A stretch of DNA of 64,000 bases from Azonexus sp. (lineage in GTDB: Bacteria > Pseudomonadota > Gammaproteobacteria > Burkholderiales > Rhodocyclaceae): the NCBI GenBank assembly GCA_031274715.1, contig JAISPT010000079.1, forward strand, positions 35,470-99,469, read 5' to 3'. Each line of letters starts with the position of its first letter. The first letter of the stretch is position 1. Position numbers and translations under genes: made by a program. Below, in pieces: positions 33,623 to 41,931 of this stretch. The notes beneath the pieces are model-generated. The model was not told the origin of the DNA. It made no database searches and saw only the letters and a program-made list of their open reading frames with translations.

Positions 33623-35737
33623 ATGACCGCCAAGAACCTGCTCGTCGAACTGCTCGTCGAAGAACTGCCGCCCAAGGCACTGAAAAAATTGGGCGAAACC
33701 TTCGCCGCCACGCTGACCGATTCCTTGAGCCAGGCCGGCCTGGCTCCGGCCGGTGCCGCTGTCACCGCCTATGCCTCGCCGCGCCGCCTGGCGGCGCATG
33801 TCGCCGGCGTGCTGGCCGTCGCCGCCGACAAGCCGGTGGTGCAGAAATTGATGCCGGTTGCCGTCGGCCTCGACGCCAGCGGCAACGCCACACCGGCCCT
33901 GCTAAAGAAACTGGCGGCACTGGGCGCCGACGCCTCCGCCGTCGCCGGCCTGCACCGCGAGAGCGACGGCAAGGCCGAAATTTTGTTCTACAACAGCCTG
34001 GCCAAGGGCGCGACGCTGGCCGAAGGCTTGCAGAAGGCCATCGAAGCGGCGCTGGCGGCGCTGCCGATCCCGAAAGTGATGAGCTACCAGTTGGCCGACG
34101 GCTGGAGCAGCGTCCATTTCGTCCGTCCGGCGCACGCGCTGGTCGCGCTGCACGGTGCCGACGTGGTACCGGTGTCCGTACTCGGCCTACAAGCCGGCCG
34201 CCAGTCGCACGGCCACCGCTTCGAGGCGACCGTCGATCCGCTGATCATTGCCGAAGCCGATGCCTATGCCACCACGCTGCGCGACGACGGTGCCGTGATC
34301 GCCTCCTTCGCCGAACGCCGCGCCGAGATCGCCCGCCAGCTGGCCACCGCCGCGGCCCGGGCCGGTACCGACCTCAAGCCGATCGAGGACGAAGCGCTGC
34401 TCGACGAAGTCACCGCCCTGGTCGAGCGGCCAAACGTACTGATCGGCCGTTTCGAACCGGAATTCCTCGCCGTGCCGCAGGAGTGCCTGATCCTGACGAT
34501 GAAGGCCAACCAGAAATATTTTCCGCTGCTCGACGCCGCCGGCAAACTGACCAACCAGTTCCTGGTCGTCAGCAACATCACGCCGGCCGATCCAGCCGCC
34601 GTGATCGGCGGCAACGAGCGCGTGGTGCGTCCGCGCCTGGCCGACGCCAAGTTCTTCTTCGATCAGGATCGCAAGAAGTCGCTCGAATCGCGTATCGCCG
34701 GTCTGGCCAAGGTGGTCTATCACAACAAGCTGGGCACCCAGGGCGAGCGCATGCAGCGCGTCGCCGCGATCGCCCGCGCCATCGCCGAGGCACTCGGCGG
34801 CGGCGCACTGGTGCAACCTGCCGAACAGGCGGCGGTATTGGCCAAGGCCGACCTGCTGACCGACATGGTCGGCGAATTTCCCGAGCTGCAAGGCATCATG
34901 GGCCGCTATTACGCCCAGCATGACGGCCTCGACGCCGACGTCGCCGACGCCATCGAAGACCACTACAAGCCGCGCTTTGCCGGCGATTCGCTGCCGCGCG
35001 GCAAGGTCGGCGCCGTCGTCGCACTGGCCGACAAGCTGGAAACCCTGGTCGGCCTGTTCGGCATCGGCCAGGTGCCGACTGGCGACCGCGATCCGTTCGC
35101 GCTGCGCCGCCATGCGCTGGGCGTCATCCGCATGCTCATTGAAGGCGATCTGAACCTGCCACTGGACGGCCTGCTGGCCGGCGTCTTCGCCCAATTCACC
35201 GGCATCGCCGGTTTCGAGCCGAATCCGGCGGCACTGGCCGATTTCATCTACGAGCGCCTGGCCGGCAATCTGCGCGAGCAGGGCTACACGGCGCAAGAGG
35301 TTGATGCCGTGGTCAGCCAGCGACCGCAGCGCCTGGGCGACATACCCAAGCGCCTGGCCGCCGTGCGCGCTTTCTCGGCGCTGCCCGAAGCCGCTGCGCT
35401 GGCCGCCGCCAACAAGCGCGTCGGCAATATCCTGAAGAAAGTCGAAGGTGAACTCGAAGCCAGTTTCGACAGCGCGCTGCTGCTGGAGGCCGCCGAGGTA
35501 GCGCTGCACCGGGCGCTGGTCGACGTTGCGCCGCGGGCCGACGCGGCCTTCCTGACCGGCGATTACAGCGAATCCCTGCTCACCTTGGCGGCGCTGCGCG
35601 CCCCGGTCGACGCCTTCTTCGACGGCGTCATGGTCAACGCCGACGACCCGGCCCTGCGCGCCAACCGCCTCGGTCTGCTGGCCCGGCTGCATGCGGCGAT
35701 GAATCGGGTCGCCGACCTGTCCCGGCTATCCGCCTGA
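33623..35737 (+). CDS. glyS: Glycyl-tRNA synthetase beta subunit
   Basis: 704 residues from the ATG at 33623. The N-terminus NLLVELLVEELPPKAL and the internal TMKANQKYFPLLD and GRYYAQHDG blocks identify GlyS. The HD-like and anticodon-binding regions follow to the end. It provides tRNA binding to the heterotetramer. The gene pair is followed by gmhB 11 bases later, suggesting one long transcript to ygjP. Confidence 0.97.
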   Translation: MTAKNLLVELLVEELPPKALKKLGETFAATLTDSLSQAGLAPAGAAVTAYASPRRLAAHVAGVLAVAADKPVVQKLMPVAVGLDASGNATPALLKKLAALGADASAVAGLHRESDGKAEILFYNSLAKGATLAEGLQKAIEAALAALPIPKVMSYQLADGWSSVHFVRPAHALVALHGADVVPVSVLGLQAGRQSHGHRFEATVDPLIIAEADAYATTLRDDGAVIASFAERRAEIARQLATAAARAGTDLKPIEDEALLDEVTALVERPNVLIGRFEPEFLAVPQECLILTMKANQKYFPLLDAAGKLTNQFLVVSNITPADPAAVIGGNERVVRPRLADAKFFFDQDRKKSLESRIAGLAKVVYHNKLGTQGERMQRVAAIARAIAEALGGGALVQPAEQAAVLAKADLLTDMVGEFPELQGIMGRYYAQHDGLDADVADAIEDHYKPRFAGDSLPRGKVGAVVALADKLETLVGLFGIGQVPTGDRDPFALRRHALGVIRMLIEGDLNLPLDGLLAGVFAQFTGIAGFEPNPAALADFIYERLAGNLREQGYTAQEVDAVVSQRPQRLGDIPKRLAAVRAFSALPEAAALAAANKRVGNILKKVEGELEASFDSALLLEAAEVALHRALVDVAPRADAAFLTGDYSESLLTLAALRAPVDAFFDGVMVNADDPALRANRLGLLARLHAAMNRVADLSRLSA

Positions 35738-35748
35738 GCATCGCGGCC

Positions 35749-36303
35749 ATGCCAAGCAAACTCGTCATTCTCGACCGCGACGGCGTGATCAACGCCGACT
35801 CGGCCCAGTTCATCAAGAACCCGGCCGAGTGGAAACCGCTGCCCGGCAGCCTGGAAGCCATCGCCCGCCTGAACCAGAACGGTTACCGCGTAGTCGTCGC
35901 CACCAACCAGTCGGGCGTCGGCCGTGGCCTGTTCGACATGGACATGCTGAACCAGATCCACGACAAGATGCACAAGGCGCTGTTCGCCATCGGCGGGCGT
36001 ATCGAGGCCATCTTCTACTGCCCGCACGCCGCCGATTCCGACTGCAACTGCCGCAAGCCGAAACCAGGCATGTTCGAGCGCATTTCGCAGACGCTGAACA
36101 TCGAGCTCGACGGCGTACCGGCCATCGGCGACTCACTGCGCGACCTGCGGGCCGGTGCTGCCGTCGGCTGCCAGCCGATGCTGGTACTGACCGGTAAGGG
36201 CGAGAAAACCCAGGCCGAAGGCAATCTGCCGGAAGGCACGCAAATCTTCCCCGACCTGGCCCAGGCCGTGGACGCCATCCTGGCGAAAGGCAAGGCCGCA
36301 TGA
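35749..36303 (+). CDS. gmhB: D-glycero-beta-D-manno-heptose-1,7-bisphosphate 7-phosphatase
   Basis: 184 residues, HAD superfamily. The nucleophile motif is DRDGVIN, the second motif VATNQSGVGRG, and the zinc-binding cysteine cluster CPHAADSDCNCRKPKPGMF is present, which marks GmhB. It removes the C7 phosphate in ADP-heptose synthesis, the donor for the LPS inner core made by genes 10 kb upstream. The stop overlaps plsC (ATGA). Confidence 0.94.
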   Translation: MPSKLVILDRDGVINADSAQFIKNPAEWKPLPGSLEAIARLNQNGYRVVVATNQSGVGRGLFDMDMLNQIHDKMHKALFAIGGRIEAIFYCPHAADSDCNCRKPKPGMFERISQTLNIELDGVPAIGDSLRDLRAGAAVGCQPMLVLTGKGEKTQAEGNLPEGTQIFPDLAQAVDAILAKGKAA

Positions 36304-37052
36304 CCGCGTTGCGCTCGACCCTGTTCATGATCTACGCCTTCCTCTGGTCGGCGCTGACCATTCCCCTGGTCATCGTCGCCGCGCTGGGCCTGCGCGGCCG
36401 CTGGGGCTACCGCGCCGGCAAACTGTGGCGCCTCGGCGTGCAATTCGGCGTCGAGAACATCCTCGGCATCCGGCCGCGCGTGCTCGGCCTGGAAAACATG
36501 CCGCAAGAGCCCTGCGTGATTCTGGCCAAGCACCAGTCGGCCTGGGAAACGATGACGCTGCAAGACTACGTGCCGAAGGGCGCCTATTGCGTCTTCGTGC
36601 TGAAAAAGGAATTGCTGCGCATCCCGCTGCTCGGCTGGGGCCTGGGGGCGATGAAAATGATCTCGATCGACCGCGCTGCCGGCAAGGAAGCGCTCGACCA
36701 GGTCGTGGCTCAAGGCCGCGAGCGCTTACAACAGGGGTACTACGTCATCGTCTTCCCCGAAGGCACGCGCGTACCGCCGGGTGAAAAGCGGCGCTACAAG
36801 GGCGGCGGCGCCTATCTGGCGACGCACGTCGGCTGCAAGGTCGTGCCGGTCGCCCACAACGCCGGCGAATTGTGGCCGCGCCAGGCTTTCCTGAAAAAAC
36901 CGGGCACCATCACCCTCAGCATCGGCCCAGCCTTCGATGCCACCGGGTTGAGCGAGAACGAGGTCAACCGTCGTGCTGAAGCATGGATCGAGGCCGAAAT
37001 GCACCGCCTCGCCCCGCACCGCTACTCGAATGTTCAGCACGACGCCACCTGA
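36300..37052 (+). CDS. plsC: 1-acyl-sn-glycerol-3-phosphate acyltransferase PlsC
   Basis: 250 residues. A membrane helix at about 10-30 precedes the acyltransferase domain. The catalytic motif is HQSAWE, so HX4E replaces the usual HX4D, a variant known in proteobacterial PlsC. The second block FPEGTRVPPG is intact. It makes phosphatidic acid at the inner membrane. It overlaps gmhB and ygjP at its ends. Confidence 0.92.
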   Translation: MTALRSTLFMIYAFLWSALTIPLVIVAALGLRGRWGYRAGKLWRLGVQFGVENILGIRPRVLGLENMPQEPCVILAKHQSAWETMTLQDYVPKGAYCVFVLKKELLRIPLLGWGLGAMKMISIDRAAGKEALDQVVAQGRERLQQGYYVIVFPEGTRVPPGEKRRYKGGGAYLATHVGCKVVPVAHNAGELWPRQAFLKKPGTITLSIGPAFDATGLSENEVNRRAEAWIEAEMHRLAPHRYSNVQHDAT

Positions 37053-37791
37053 AACCGGGCAGCACATCGAACTCGCCGGGCAAAGTATCGCCTATCGCCT
37101 GCGCCGCAGCCGGCGGCGCACCATCGGCCTGACCATCGACCAGCGTGGCTTACGCGTCGGCGCGCCGCTACGCGCGCGGCACGACGACATCGAAACCCTG
37201 ATTCGCCGCCACGGCCAATGGGTGCTCGACAAGCTAGCCGCCTGGCGGGAGCGGCCGGCCCCAACGCCGCTGGCGGTCAGCGATGGCTGCCTACTGACCC
37301 TCCTCGGCCGGCCGGTGACCGTCGCCATCACGCCCGGAACCCGCGCCCGCTGGCAATGGCGGGAAGATGGCTTGCAGTTATCGCCATCGCCCGCCACCAA
37401 CGCCCACGCCTTGCTGGAAAAAGCCCTGCGCGACGAAGCCCGCACCGTGCTCGCCGAGCGTCTGGCGCATTACGCACCGCTACTCGGCGTCGCCGTTCCG
37501 CCACTGCGCCTATCCTCGGCACGTACCCGCTGGGGCAGTTGCAGCACCCGCAGCGGCATCGCCCTGAATTGGCGGCTGATCTTCCTATCGCTACCGCTCG
37601 TCGACTACGTCGTCTGCCACGAACTCGCTCACCTCAAGGAGATGAACCACGGCCCGCGCTTCTGGTCGCTGGTCGAGCAACTGTGCCCGGACTGGCGCAC
37701 CCGGCGCCGCGAACTACGCCTGACAAGCCCGGAGATTCCGGTGATTGGCCCCCGGAGCAAACCACCTCGTACAGACATCCCCCCAAGCTGA
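37030..37791 (+). CDS. YgjP/WLM-type zinc metalloprotease-like protein (DUF45)
   Basis: 253 residues from the ATG at 37030, inside the plsC end. The C-terminal third has the zinc motif HELAH with the third ligand in NHGPRFW, and the preceding WGSCSTRSGIALNWRLIF block that defines this family. Function is not established; members are thought to be soluble metal-dependent hydrolases. Its stop lies 14 bases before the end of the integron integrase pseudogene, so the integron was placed directly after this operon. Confidence 0.88.
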   Translation: MFSTTPPETGQHIELAGQSIAYRLRRSRRRTIGLTIDQRGLRVGAPLRARHDDIETLIRRHGQWVLDKLAAWRERPAPTPLAVSDGCLLTLLGRPVTVAITPGTRARWQWREDGLQLSPSPATNAHALLEKALRDEARTVLAERLAHYAPLLGVAVPPLRLSSARTRWGSCSTRSGIALNWRLIFLSLPLVDYVVCHELAHLKEMNHGPRFWSLVEQLCPDWRTRRRELRLTSPEIPVIGPRSKPPRTDIPPS

Positions 37792-37805
37792 AACCAGGGG
37801 CCTCC

Positions 37806-38684
37806 TCACAATGCATCCAGCGGACTGACCACACCGCGTCCGCCGCGGTTGAGCACATGGGTGTAAATTATGGTCGTCTTCACATCGCTGTGACCCAACA
37901 GCCCCTGCACCGCGCGGATGTCATATCCGGCCTGCAGAAGACGCATTGCAAAGCTGTGCCGTAGTACGTGCGGCGTGCACGGCTCGACGATGCTGACATG
38001 CCGCGCCACTTCGTGTACCGCGCGCTGTACTCTTTCGGGGCCGCCGCTCCTCCCCAGAGCGCGGACCAATCGAGCGTACTGGACTCGGAAACACCCACTG
38101 TCACCCCCACTAATGCGCTGCGTGCGGATATTTACGCGCCAGTCCACCGGGCAGACACCTCACCGAAACCAGCCGCGAGATCCGCATCGTGTACGGCTTT
38201 GACCCGCGCCAGATGCTTCTGCAGCGGCAACACGAGGTTTTCCGGCAACAGCGATCCTTGTTGCCCTTGCCCCTCGCGAATCAGAATCTCGTAGCGCGTC
38301 AGTTGAACGTCTTTCACACGCAGACACAGGCATTCGAGCAGGCACATGCCGGCCCCGTACAACAACCCGACGATTACTGGCAAGCGTGTATCGCGCTTGG
38401 CTGGCACGATCTCATCGAACCATGGCAAATCAATGCCAAGCACCTGCTTGTAGAAGGCGCTCTTGGCCTGACTCTGCGTCGCAACGGATACCTTGCGCTC
38501 GTTCGCCAGATGCCTCGGGAACACCGTGACCCCGGCCGCCACTATGTCGCGTGGATGGCGCAGGCCGTGGAACAAAAGAAGCATCATACCCAATTGCAAT
38601 AGATATTCTCGGTGCGAATGCTGTAATGCCGCCCCCGGATCGCTTCGCGCAACTGGTTCAGCAACTTGGGGGCTGGATTCCCAT
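37806..38684 (-). pseudogene. intI: Degenerate integron integrase IntI
   Basis: Minus strand, recognisable end to end but broken. The N-terminus begins at ATG 38684 (MGIQPP), loses frame in a C-run, and resumes as KLLNQLREAIRGRHYSIRTE. It loses frame again near 38590 and continues LLLFHGLRHP...ATQSQAKSAFYKQVLG. About 20 residues are missing after TRLPVI (before GLLYGAGM). Around 38140 the frame breaks once more. The C-terminus PCTPHVLRHSFAMRLLQAGY and YTHVLNRGGRGVVSPLDAL is typical IntI and keeps the tyrosine-recombinase box R and the YTHV tyrosine. Divergent from the cassettes, as in all integrons. Confidence 0.93.
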
Positions 38685-38729
38685 CCGCCGAAACTTAGGT
38701 TTACCTATCAGGAAATATAACCGCTGTTC

Positions 38730-38778
38730 TGAGTGAGGATTGACGGTATCTACAAGTTAGATGACACTTCCTCACTCA
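38730..38778. other. attI-like site with GTTAGAT core inside an inverted repeat
   Basis: A perfect GTTRRRY core (GTTAGAT, 38756-38762) lies 72 bases before the integrase start, where attI belongs. Ten-base perfect arms TGAGTGAGGA (38730-38739) and TCCTCACTCA (38769-38778) flank it. Candidate cassette promoter elements nearby are TTGACG (38740-38745) and GATAAT (38780-38785). No Shine-Dalgarno precedes the first cassette gene. Confidence 0.65.
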
Positions 38779-38822
38779 AGATAATTCGTCTAAATCATAA
38801 TTAAACCTATTACTCACACACT

Positions 38823-39692
38823 ATGGGTACTGAGAATATTCCCTACGGGCCCGTCTACATCGTTGATGGGCCATTCGCAGGCAGAATTGGCTATTACGAC
38901 GACAACGACCACGAATTTCCAGATGACATCGACTGGGACGATATCGACATCGATGACCACAACAGCATCCCGGGCCAAGGAGTAGCTATTGTTTACTTTG
39001 GAGATTTCTTCCTAGCAGACAGATATTACCTGATCCCCGATGAGTTCGTTCGAGAGGTCACCACAGCAGACCTTATGAAACGACGGGAAGAGCTACATAA
39101 TAAAATCGGCCGTTTTGCAGCAGCTAGAGACACCCCCGAAATTGATCCAGAAGAAAAATTTGACCTATTAACTGAACTACATTTTGTCGAAGGAGCTCTC
39201 GTGGACAGAATGATCCATGCTCGCTACGGAAACAAAGGGCAAGGCGCGAAAATATTTATATCCCACTCATCGAAGGATAAGAAATTTGCAACATGGCTAG
39301 GGACAGACTTAAAGGCCTCCGGGCATACACCTTGGCTTGACGAGTGGGACATTTATGTCGGAGAATCGATTCCAGAAAAAATATCTACCGGCCTCTCCGA
39401 TGCGGACTTTATCGTCGTTGTTCTCTCAGGAAACTCCATAAAATCCAAGTGGGTGGAAAGAGAATGGCATGCAAAGTACTGGTTGGAAATCGAAAAGAAT
39501 CAAACAATGGTTCTGCCATTACTAATCGAAGACTGTGAAGTACCTGAACTGCTGAAAACAAAGAAGTACGCAGACTTCCGCTCAAGCTACAACGACGGGC
39601 TTGAAGATGTTCTTCACGCAATAGATTGCCTGCTTGATCACCGTGCCTCCGACCAAGTGTCAAGCAGAGAATTTTCTGATCTTGAAGGATAA
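38823..39692 (+). CDS. TIR-domain protein with KOW/SH3-like N-terminus (integron cassette 1)
   Basis: 289 residues. Residues 1-80 hold a beta-rich stretch with a KOW-like turn (VYIVDGPFAGRIGYYDD) interrupted by a very acidic loop (DDIDWDDIDIDD). Residues 81-140 look helical. A TIR domain covers about 141-270: KIFISHSSKDKKFATWL opens it, WLDEWDI is the BB-loop region, and WVEREW (210-215) supplies the candidate catalytic glutamate E214. Bacterial TIR proteins commonly cleave NAD+ in anti-phage defence. Low GC and A/T-ending codons mark it as foreign. Function in defence is inferred. Confidence 0.85.
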   Translation: MGTENIPYGPVYIVDGPFAGRIGYYDDNDHEFPDDIDWDDIDIDDHNSIPGQGVAIVYFGDFFLADRYYLIPDEFVREVTTADLMKRREELHNKIGRFAAARDTPEIDPEEKFDLLTELHFVEGALVDRMIHARYGNKGQGAKIFISHSSKDKKFATWLGTDLKASGHTPWLDEWDIYVGESIPEKISTGLSDADFIVVVLSGNSIKSKWVEREWHAKYWLEIEKNQTMVLPLLIEDCEVPELLKTKKYADFRSSYNDGLEDVLHAIDCLLDHRASDQVSSREFSDLEG

Positions 39693-39840
39693 AGACGGTC
39701 TGGAATATCAGATCCATACAGTTGGGACGGGACTCAATGATAGTGACAGATTCCAGGAGTATGTTCCTACCTCGGCAAAACCGGACGAAGCAACATTGCC
39801 AAAAATCTTGGGGGCTAGAAACTTTAAAAAAATGGACTAG
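39634..39840 (+). pseudogene. Possible frame-shifted C-terminal tail of the TIR protein
   Basis: An open frame (+1 relative to the TIR gene) continues beyond the TIR stop to 39840 and reads like real protein (KDKDGLEYQIHTVGTG ... ILGARNFKKMD). A one-base indel near 39660-39690 would join it to the TIR gene to give about 340 residues. It has no convincing ribosome site of its own. It may equally be chance. Confidence 0.3.
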
Positions 39841-39999
39841 GTAGCCTTTTATTTACGGGTCACCAATAGAGTCTCATGTTCGAAAAATAGGCGTCAGAAA
39901 TCCGGTATGCAGATATTATCCATGCCCAACAGCACACTCAGGCACTGTACGTTCAGTTGGCCTTGGGTCTAGTACTTCGTCCAAGTATCCTAGCAACAT

Positions 40000-40054
40000 G
40001 CTCAACCTCGCTCGCTGGATACCCTAAAGCTGCGCTTTAGGGTGCTGGTTGGCA
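40000..40054 (+). other. Putative attC site of cassette 1
   Basis: GCTCAAC (40000-40006) and GTTGGCA (40048-40054) bracket a strong stem-loop (CCCTAAAGC-TGC-GCTTTAGGG). The core is less canonical than the others, and no U-run follows the stem. Apart from this site and the frame ending at 39840, no gene is seen in 39693-40082. Confidence 0.5.
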
Positions 40055-40082
40055 TAACATTTGGCATCTCTACGCACACCCC

Positions 40083-40526
40083 ATGATTTACCGCCTTTCA
40101 CTGTTGTTTACTTTCGCTTTCGTGGCCTGCGCCTGTCACGCGCAGATTCCCAGCGTCGCGGAGTCGCACATCGCCGCGAATGTTCCGAGCTCAAGCGATT
40201 TCCGACTGTTTCTGATTCGCGACCTCACCGCCTATCTAAAACCGACACACGGGGGCAAGCTGACAGTGGATTACGAGCTTCTTCGCGATCAGCCGACACA
40301 GAGCGGAGTCGCCTATCCGAAATTTTATCTCTGGCTCAGAGCTACCAACGCCGAAAAGATAGTGGCTGAGGGAGTAGTGAGAGTAGTCGCCATTGACAAG
40401 GAGCGATTCGATGTCACCGACTTTGTTCCCCGCTCTGAGATTGCCTTGCGTCCGGATTCGCTCACGCGTATTTTTCCACAGGCGTTGATTGAAAAAATTC
40501 ACACGAAATCAGGAGTCAAAAAGTGA
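40083..40526 (+). CDS. Secreted protein of unknown function (cassette 2)
   Basis: 147 residues, not recognised. A clear signal peptide (MIYRLSLLFTFAFVACACHA/Q) ends near residue 21 at an A-x-A-type site; the cysteines do not form a good lipobox. The mature part is mixed alpha/beta in appearance, with no repeats or metal motifs. It is the only gene of its cassette and ends 10 bases before a well-formed attC, the normal spacing in integrons. Confidence 0.75.
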   Translation: MIYRLSLLFTFAFVACACHAQIPSVAESHIAANVPSSSDFRLFLIRDLTAYLKPTHGGKLTVDYELLRDQPTQSGVAYPKFYLWLRATNAEKIVAEGVVRVVAIDKERFDVTDFVPRSEIALRPDSLTRIFPQALIEKIHTKSGVKK

Positions 40527-40536
40527 CGACTGAGGT

Positions 40537-40588
40537 GTTTAACTAGCGGACAGCCCAATCGGGCCGCCGGTCAATTCAAGCGTTAGGT
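40537..40588 (+). other. attC site of cassette 2
   Basis: Inverse core GTTTAAC (40537-40543) and core GTTAGGT (40582-40588), with the usual TCAATTCAAGC lead-in to the core and an internal hairpin GCCC-AATC-GGGC. A canonical short 59-base-element type site. Confidence 0.88.
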
Positions 40589-40589
40589 C

Positions 40590-41483
40590 ATGATCTCGTT
40601 ACCCCGTTCCTTCGCCCAAATCGACGTTTTCACCGCCCAGTCAGGTATGGGCAACCCGGTCGCCGTGGTACTCGATAGCGCCGGCTTGAGTGACGATGCC
40701 ATGCAACGCTTTGCGCGTTGGACCAACTTGTCGGAAACCACTTTCGTACTGCCGCCCACCGATGCGCGCGCCGACTATCGACTGCGCATCTTCGCACCCG
40801 GCGGCGAATTACCGTTTGCCGGCCATCCCACACTCGGCTCCTGCCATGCTTGGCTGGCGGCTGGTGGTACACCAAAGTCGCCCGGGCGCATCGTGCAGCA
40901 GTGCGCCAAGGGATTGATCGACATTCGGCGGGATGGCGAACGACTCGCCTTTGCCGCGCCGCCCAGCCAGTACAGCGAACCTTTGCCCGCCGTGCTGGCG
41001 CAGGTGGCCCAGGCCATCGGCGTCAACACCGCGCAAGTCCTGCGCGCGCAGGTGCTCGACAACGGCCCGGTCTTCATGGCACTGCAACTGGACAGTGCCA
41101 GCACCGTGCTGACACTGGAACCCGACCACGCGCTGCTGGCTCGGTTGAAGCAAAACGTGGGGGTGGTTGGACGGTATTCATCTGGGCAAACCCTGTTGCC
41201 GCCCACCCAATCGAACCGCGCGCTGGGCACTGGCGAGCCGCTGGTCGAAGTGCGCGCCTTCGTCCCGCTGATGGACATCAACGAAGACCCGATCACCGGC
41301 AGCCTGAACGCCAGTCTGGCGCAGTGGCTGATAGAGGCTGGCGAACTGCCCCCCAGCTACGTTGCCGCCCAAGGCACCGTGCTGGGCCGCGCGGGGCGGG
41401 TACACGTCGAGCGCGACGCGCAGGGCCAAGTGTGGGTTGGCGGTGATACCGTGACCGTGGTGCGCGGCGAGGTGATGTTGTAA
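40590..41483 (+). CDS. PhzF-family isomerase/epimerase-like protein (cassette 3)
   Basis: 297 residues, normal for PhzF. The N-terminus YAxID-like QIDVFTAQSGMGNPVAVVLD and the GHPTLGSCHAWL motif are diagnostic, and the catalytic glutamate lies in WTNLSETTFVLPP (about residue 49). Family members isomerise DHHA or similar compounds; the substrate here is unknown. It begins two bases after the attC core, so it relies on cassette-array transcription. GC content is higher than in the TIR cassette. Confidence 0.9.
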   Translation: MISLPRSFAQIDVFTAQSGMGNPVAVVLDSAGLSDDAMQRFARWTNLSETTFVLPPTDARADYRLRIFAPGGELPFAGHPTLGSCHAWLAAGGTPKSPGRIVQQCAKGLIDIRRDGERLAFAAPPSQYSEPLPAVLAQVAQAIGVNTAQVLRAQVLDNGPVFMALQLDSASTVLTLEPDHALLARLKQNVGVVGRYSSGQTLLPPTQSNRALGTGEPLVEVRAFVPLMDINEDPITGSLNASLAQWLIEAGELPPSYVAAQGTVLGRAGRVHVERDAQGQVWVGGDTVTVVRGEVML

Positions 41484-41541
41484 CGACGCTGTGTGAAACT
41501 CTGACCACCGTGCAGGCGTTATGCACTGGGTTGCGCCTTGT

Positions 41542-41600
41542 GCCTAGCTTTGCGCTCAACCCGGACGGCTTCGTTGCCGGTTAACTTAGAAGTATTAGCT
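41542..41600 (+). other. Degenerate attC site of cassette 3
   Basis: GCCTAGC (41542-41548) and ATTAGCT (41594-41600) bound a hairpin (CCGGACGGC-TTCGTT-GCCGG) and the TTAACTTAGAAG lead-in. Both cores deviate by a base from consensus. An additional core-like GTTATGC at 41518-41524 lies closer to the phzF stop. Confidence 0.5.
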
Positions 41601-41616
41601 GCCAAAGGTGAGACAA

Positions 41617-41868
41617 ATGACTTACGACTTCCTGTGTCGCTTCCTGCTGTGGTCTCTGGCATTCAACTATCTCGTGTTGTTCATTTGGTTCTTCGCATTT
41701 GTGTTTGCCCGCTCCTGGCTCCGCAAGCTGCACGGCAGGTGGTTTCAAATGTCTGACACCACTTTTGACGCCATTCATTACGGCAGCATGGCCGCCTACA
41801 AAATTGGCATTTTGTTGTTCAATCTTGCTCCACTGGTTGCGCTCTATCTCATGCGCAGCAGTGGCTAG
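41617..41868 (+). CDS. DUF6868-like small membrane protein (cassette 4)
   Basis: 83 residues from ATG 41617, preceded by AAAGGTGAG. Two hydrophobic helices (about 8-30 and 60-80) flank a conserved central part RKLHGRWFQMSDTTFDAIHY. This pattern is known from small proteins of uncertain function that are frequent in integron cassettes; the family name is from memory. The stop codon lies inside the attC inverse core. Confidence 0.8.
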   Translation: MTYDFLCRFLLWSLAFNYLVLFIWFFAFVFARSWLRKLHGRWFQMSDTTFDAIHYGSMAAYKIGILLFNLAPLVALYLMRSSG

Positions 41869-41922
41869 CAATTCATTCAATCCGGACGCGTTAAAGCGTA
41901 CCGGCTAATTCTAGCGTTAGGT
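41863..41922 (+). other. attC site of cassette 4
   Basis: Inverse core GGCTAGC (41863-41869), core GTTAGGT (41916-41922), AATTCATTCAA and CTAATTCTAGC boxes and a stem CCGGACGCG/CGTACCGG. The first core contains the stop codon of the cassette gene. Confidence 0.88.
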
Positions 41923-41931
41923 CACAAGCCA

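Noticed and set aside
34187..35692. 501-codon open frame antisense to glyS
   Set aside because: A shadow of GC-rich codon use; glyS on plus is certain and this frame has no family motifs.
38132..38599. 155-codon frame read as an independent phage-integrase gene
   Set aside because: It is the middle part of the broken integron integrase; the N- and C-terminal parts lie in other frames on either side.
40021..40040. Hairpin CCCTAAAGC/GCTTTAGGG as a Rho-independent terminator
   Set aside because: No T-run follows on either strand, and position and flanking AAC/GTT bases fit an attC better.
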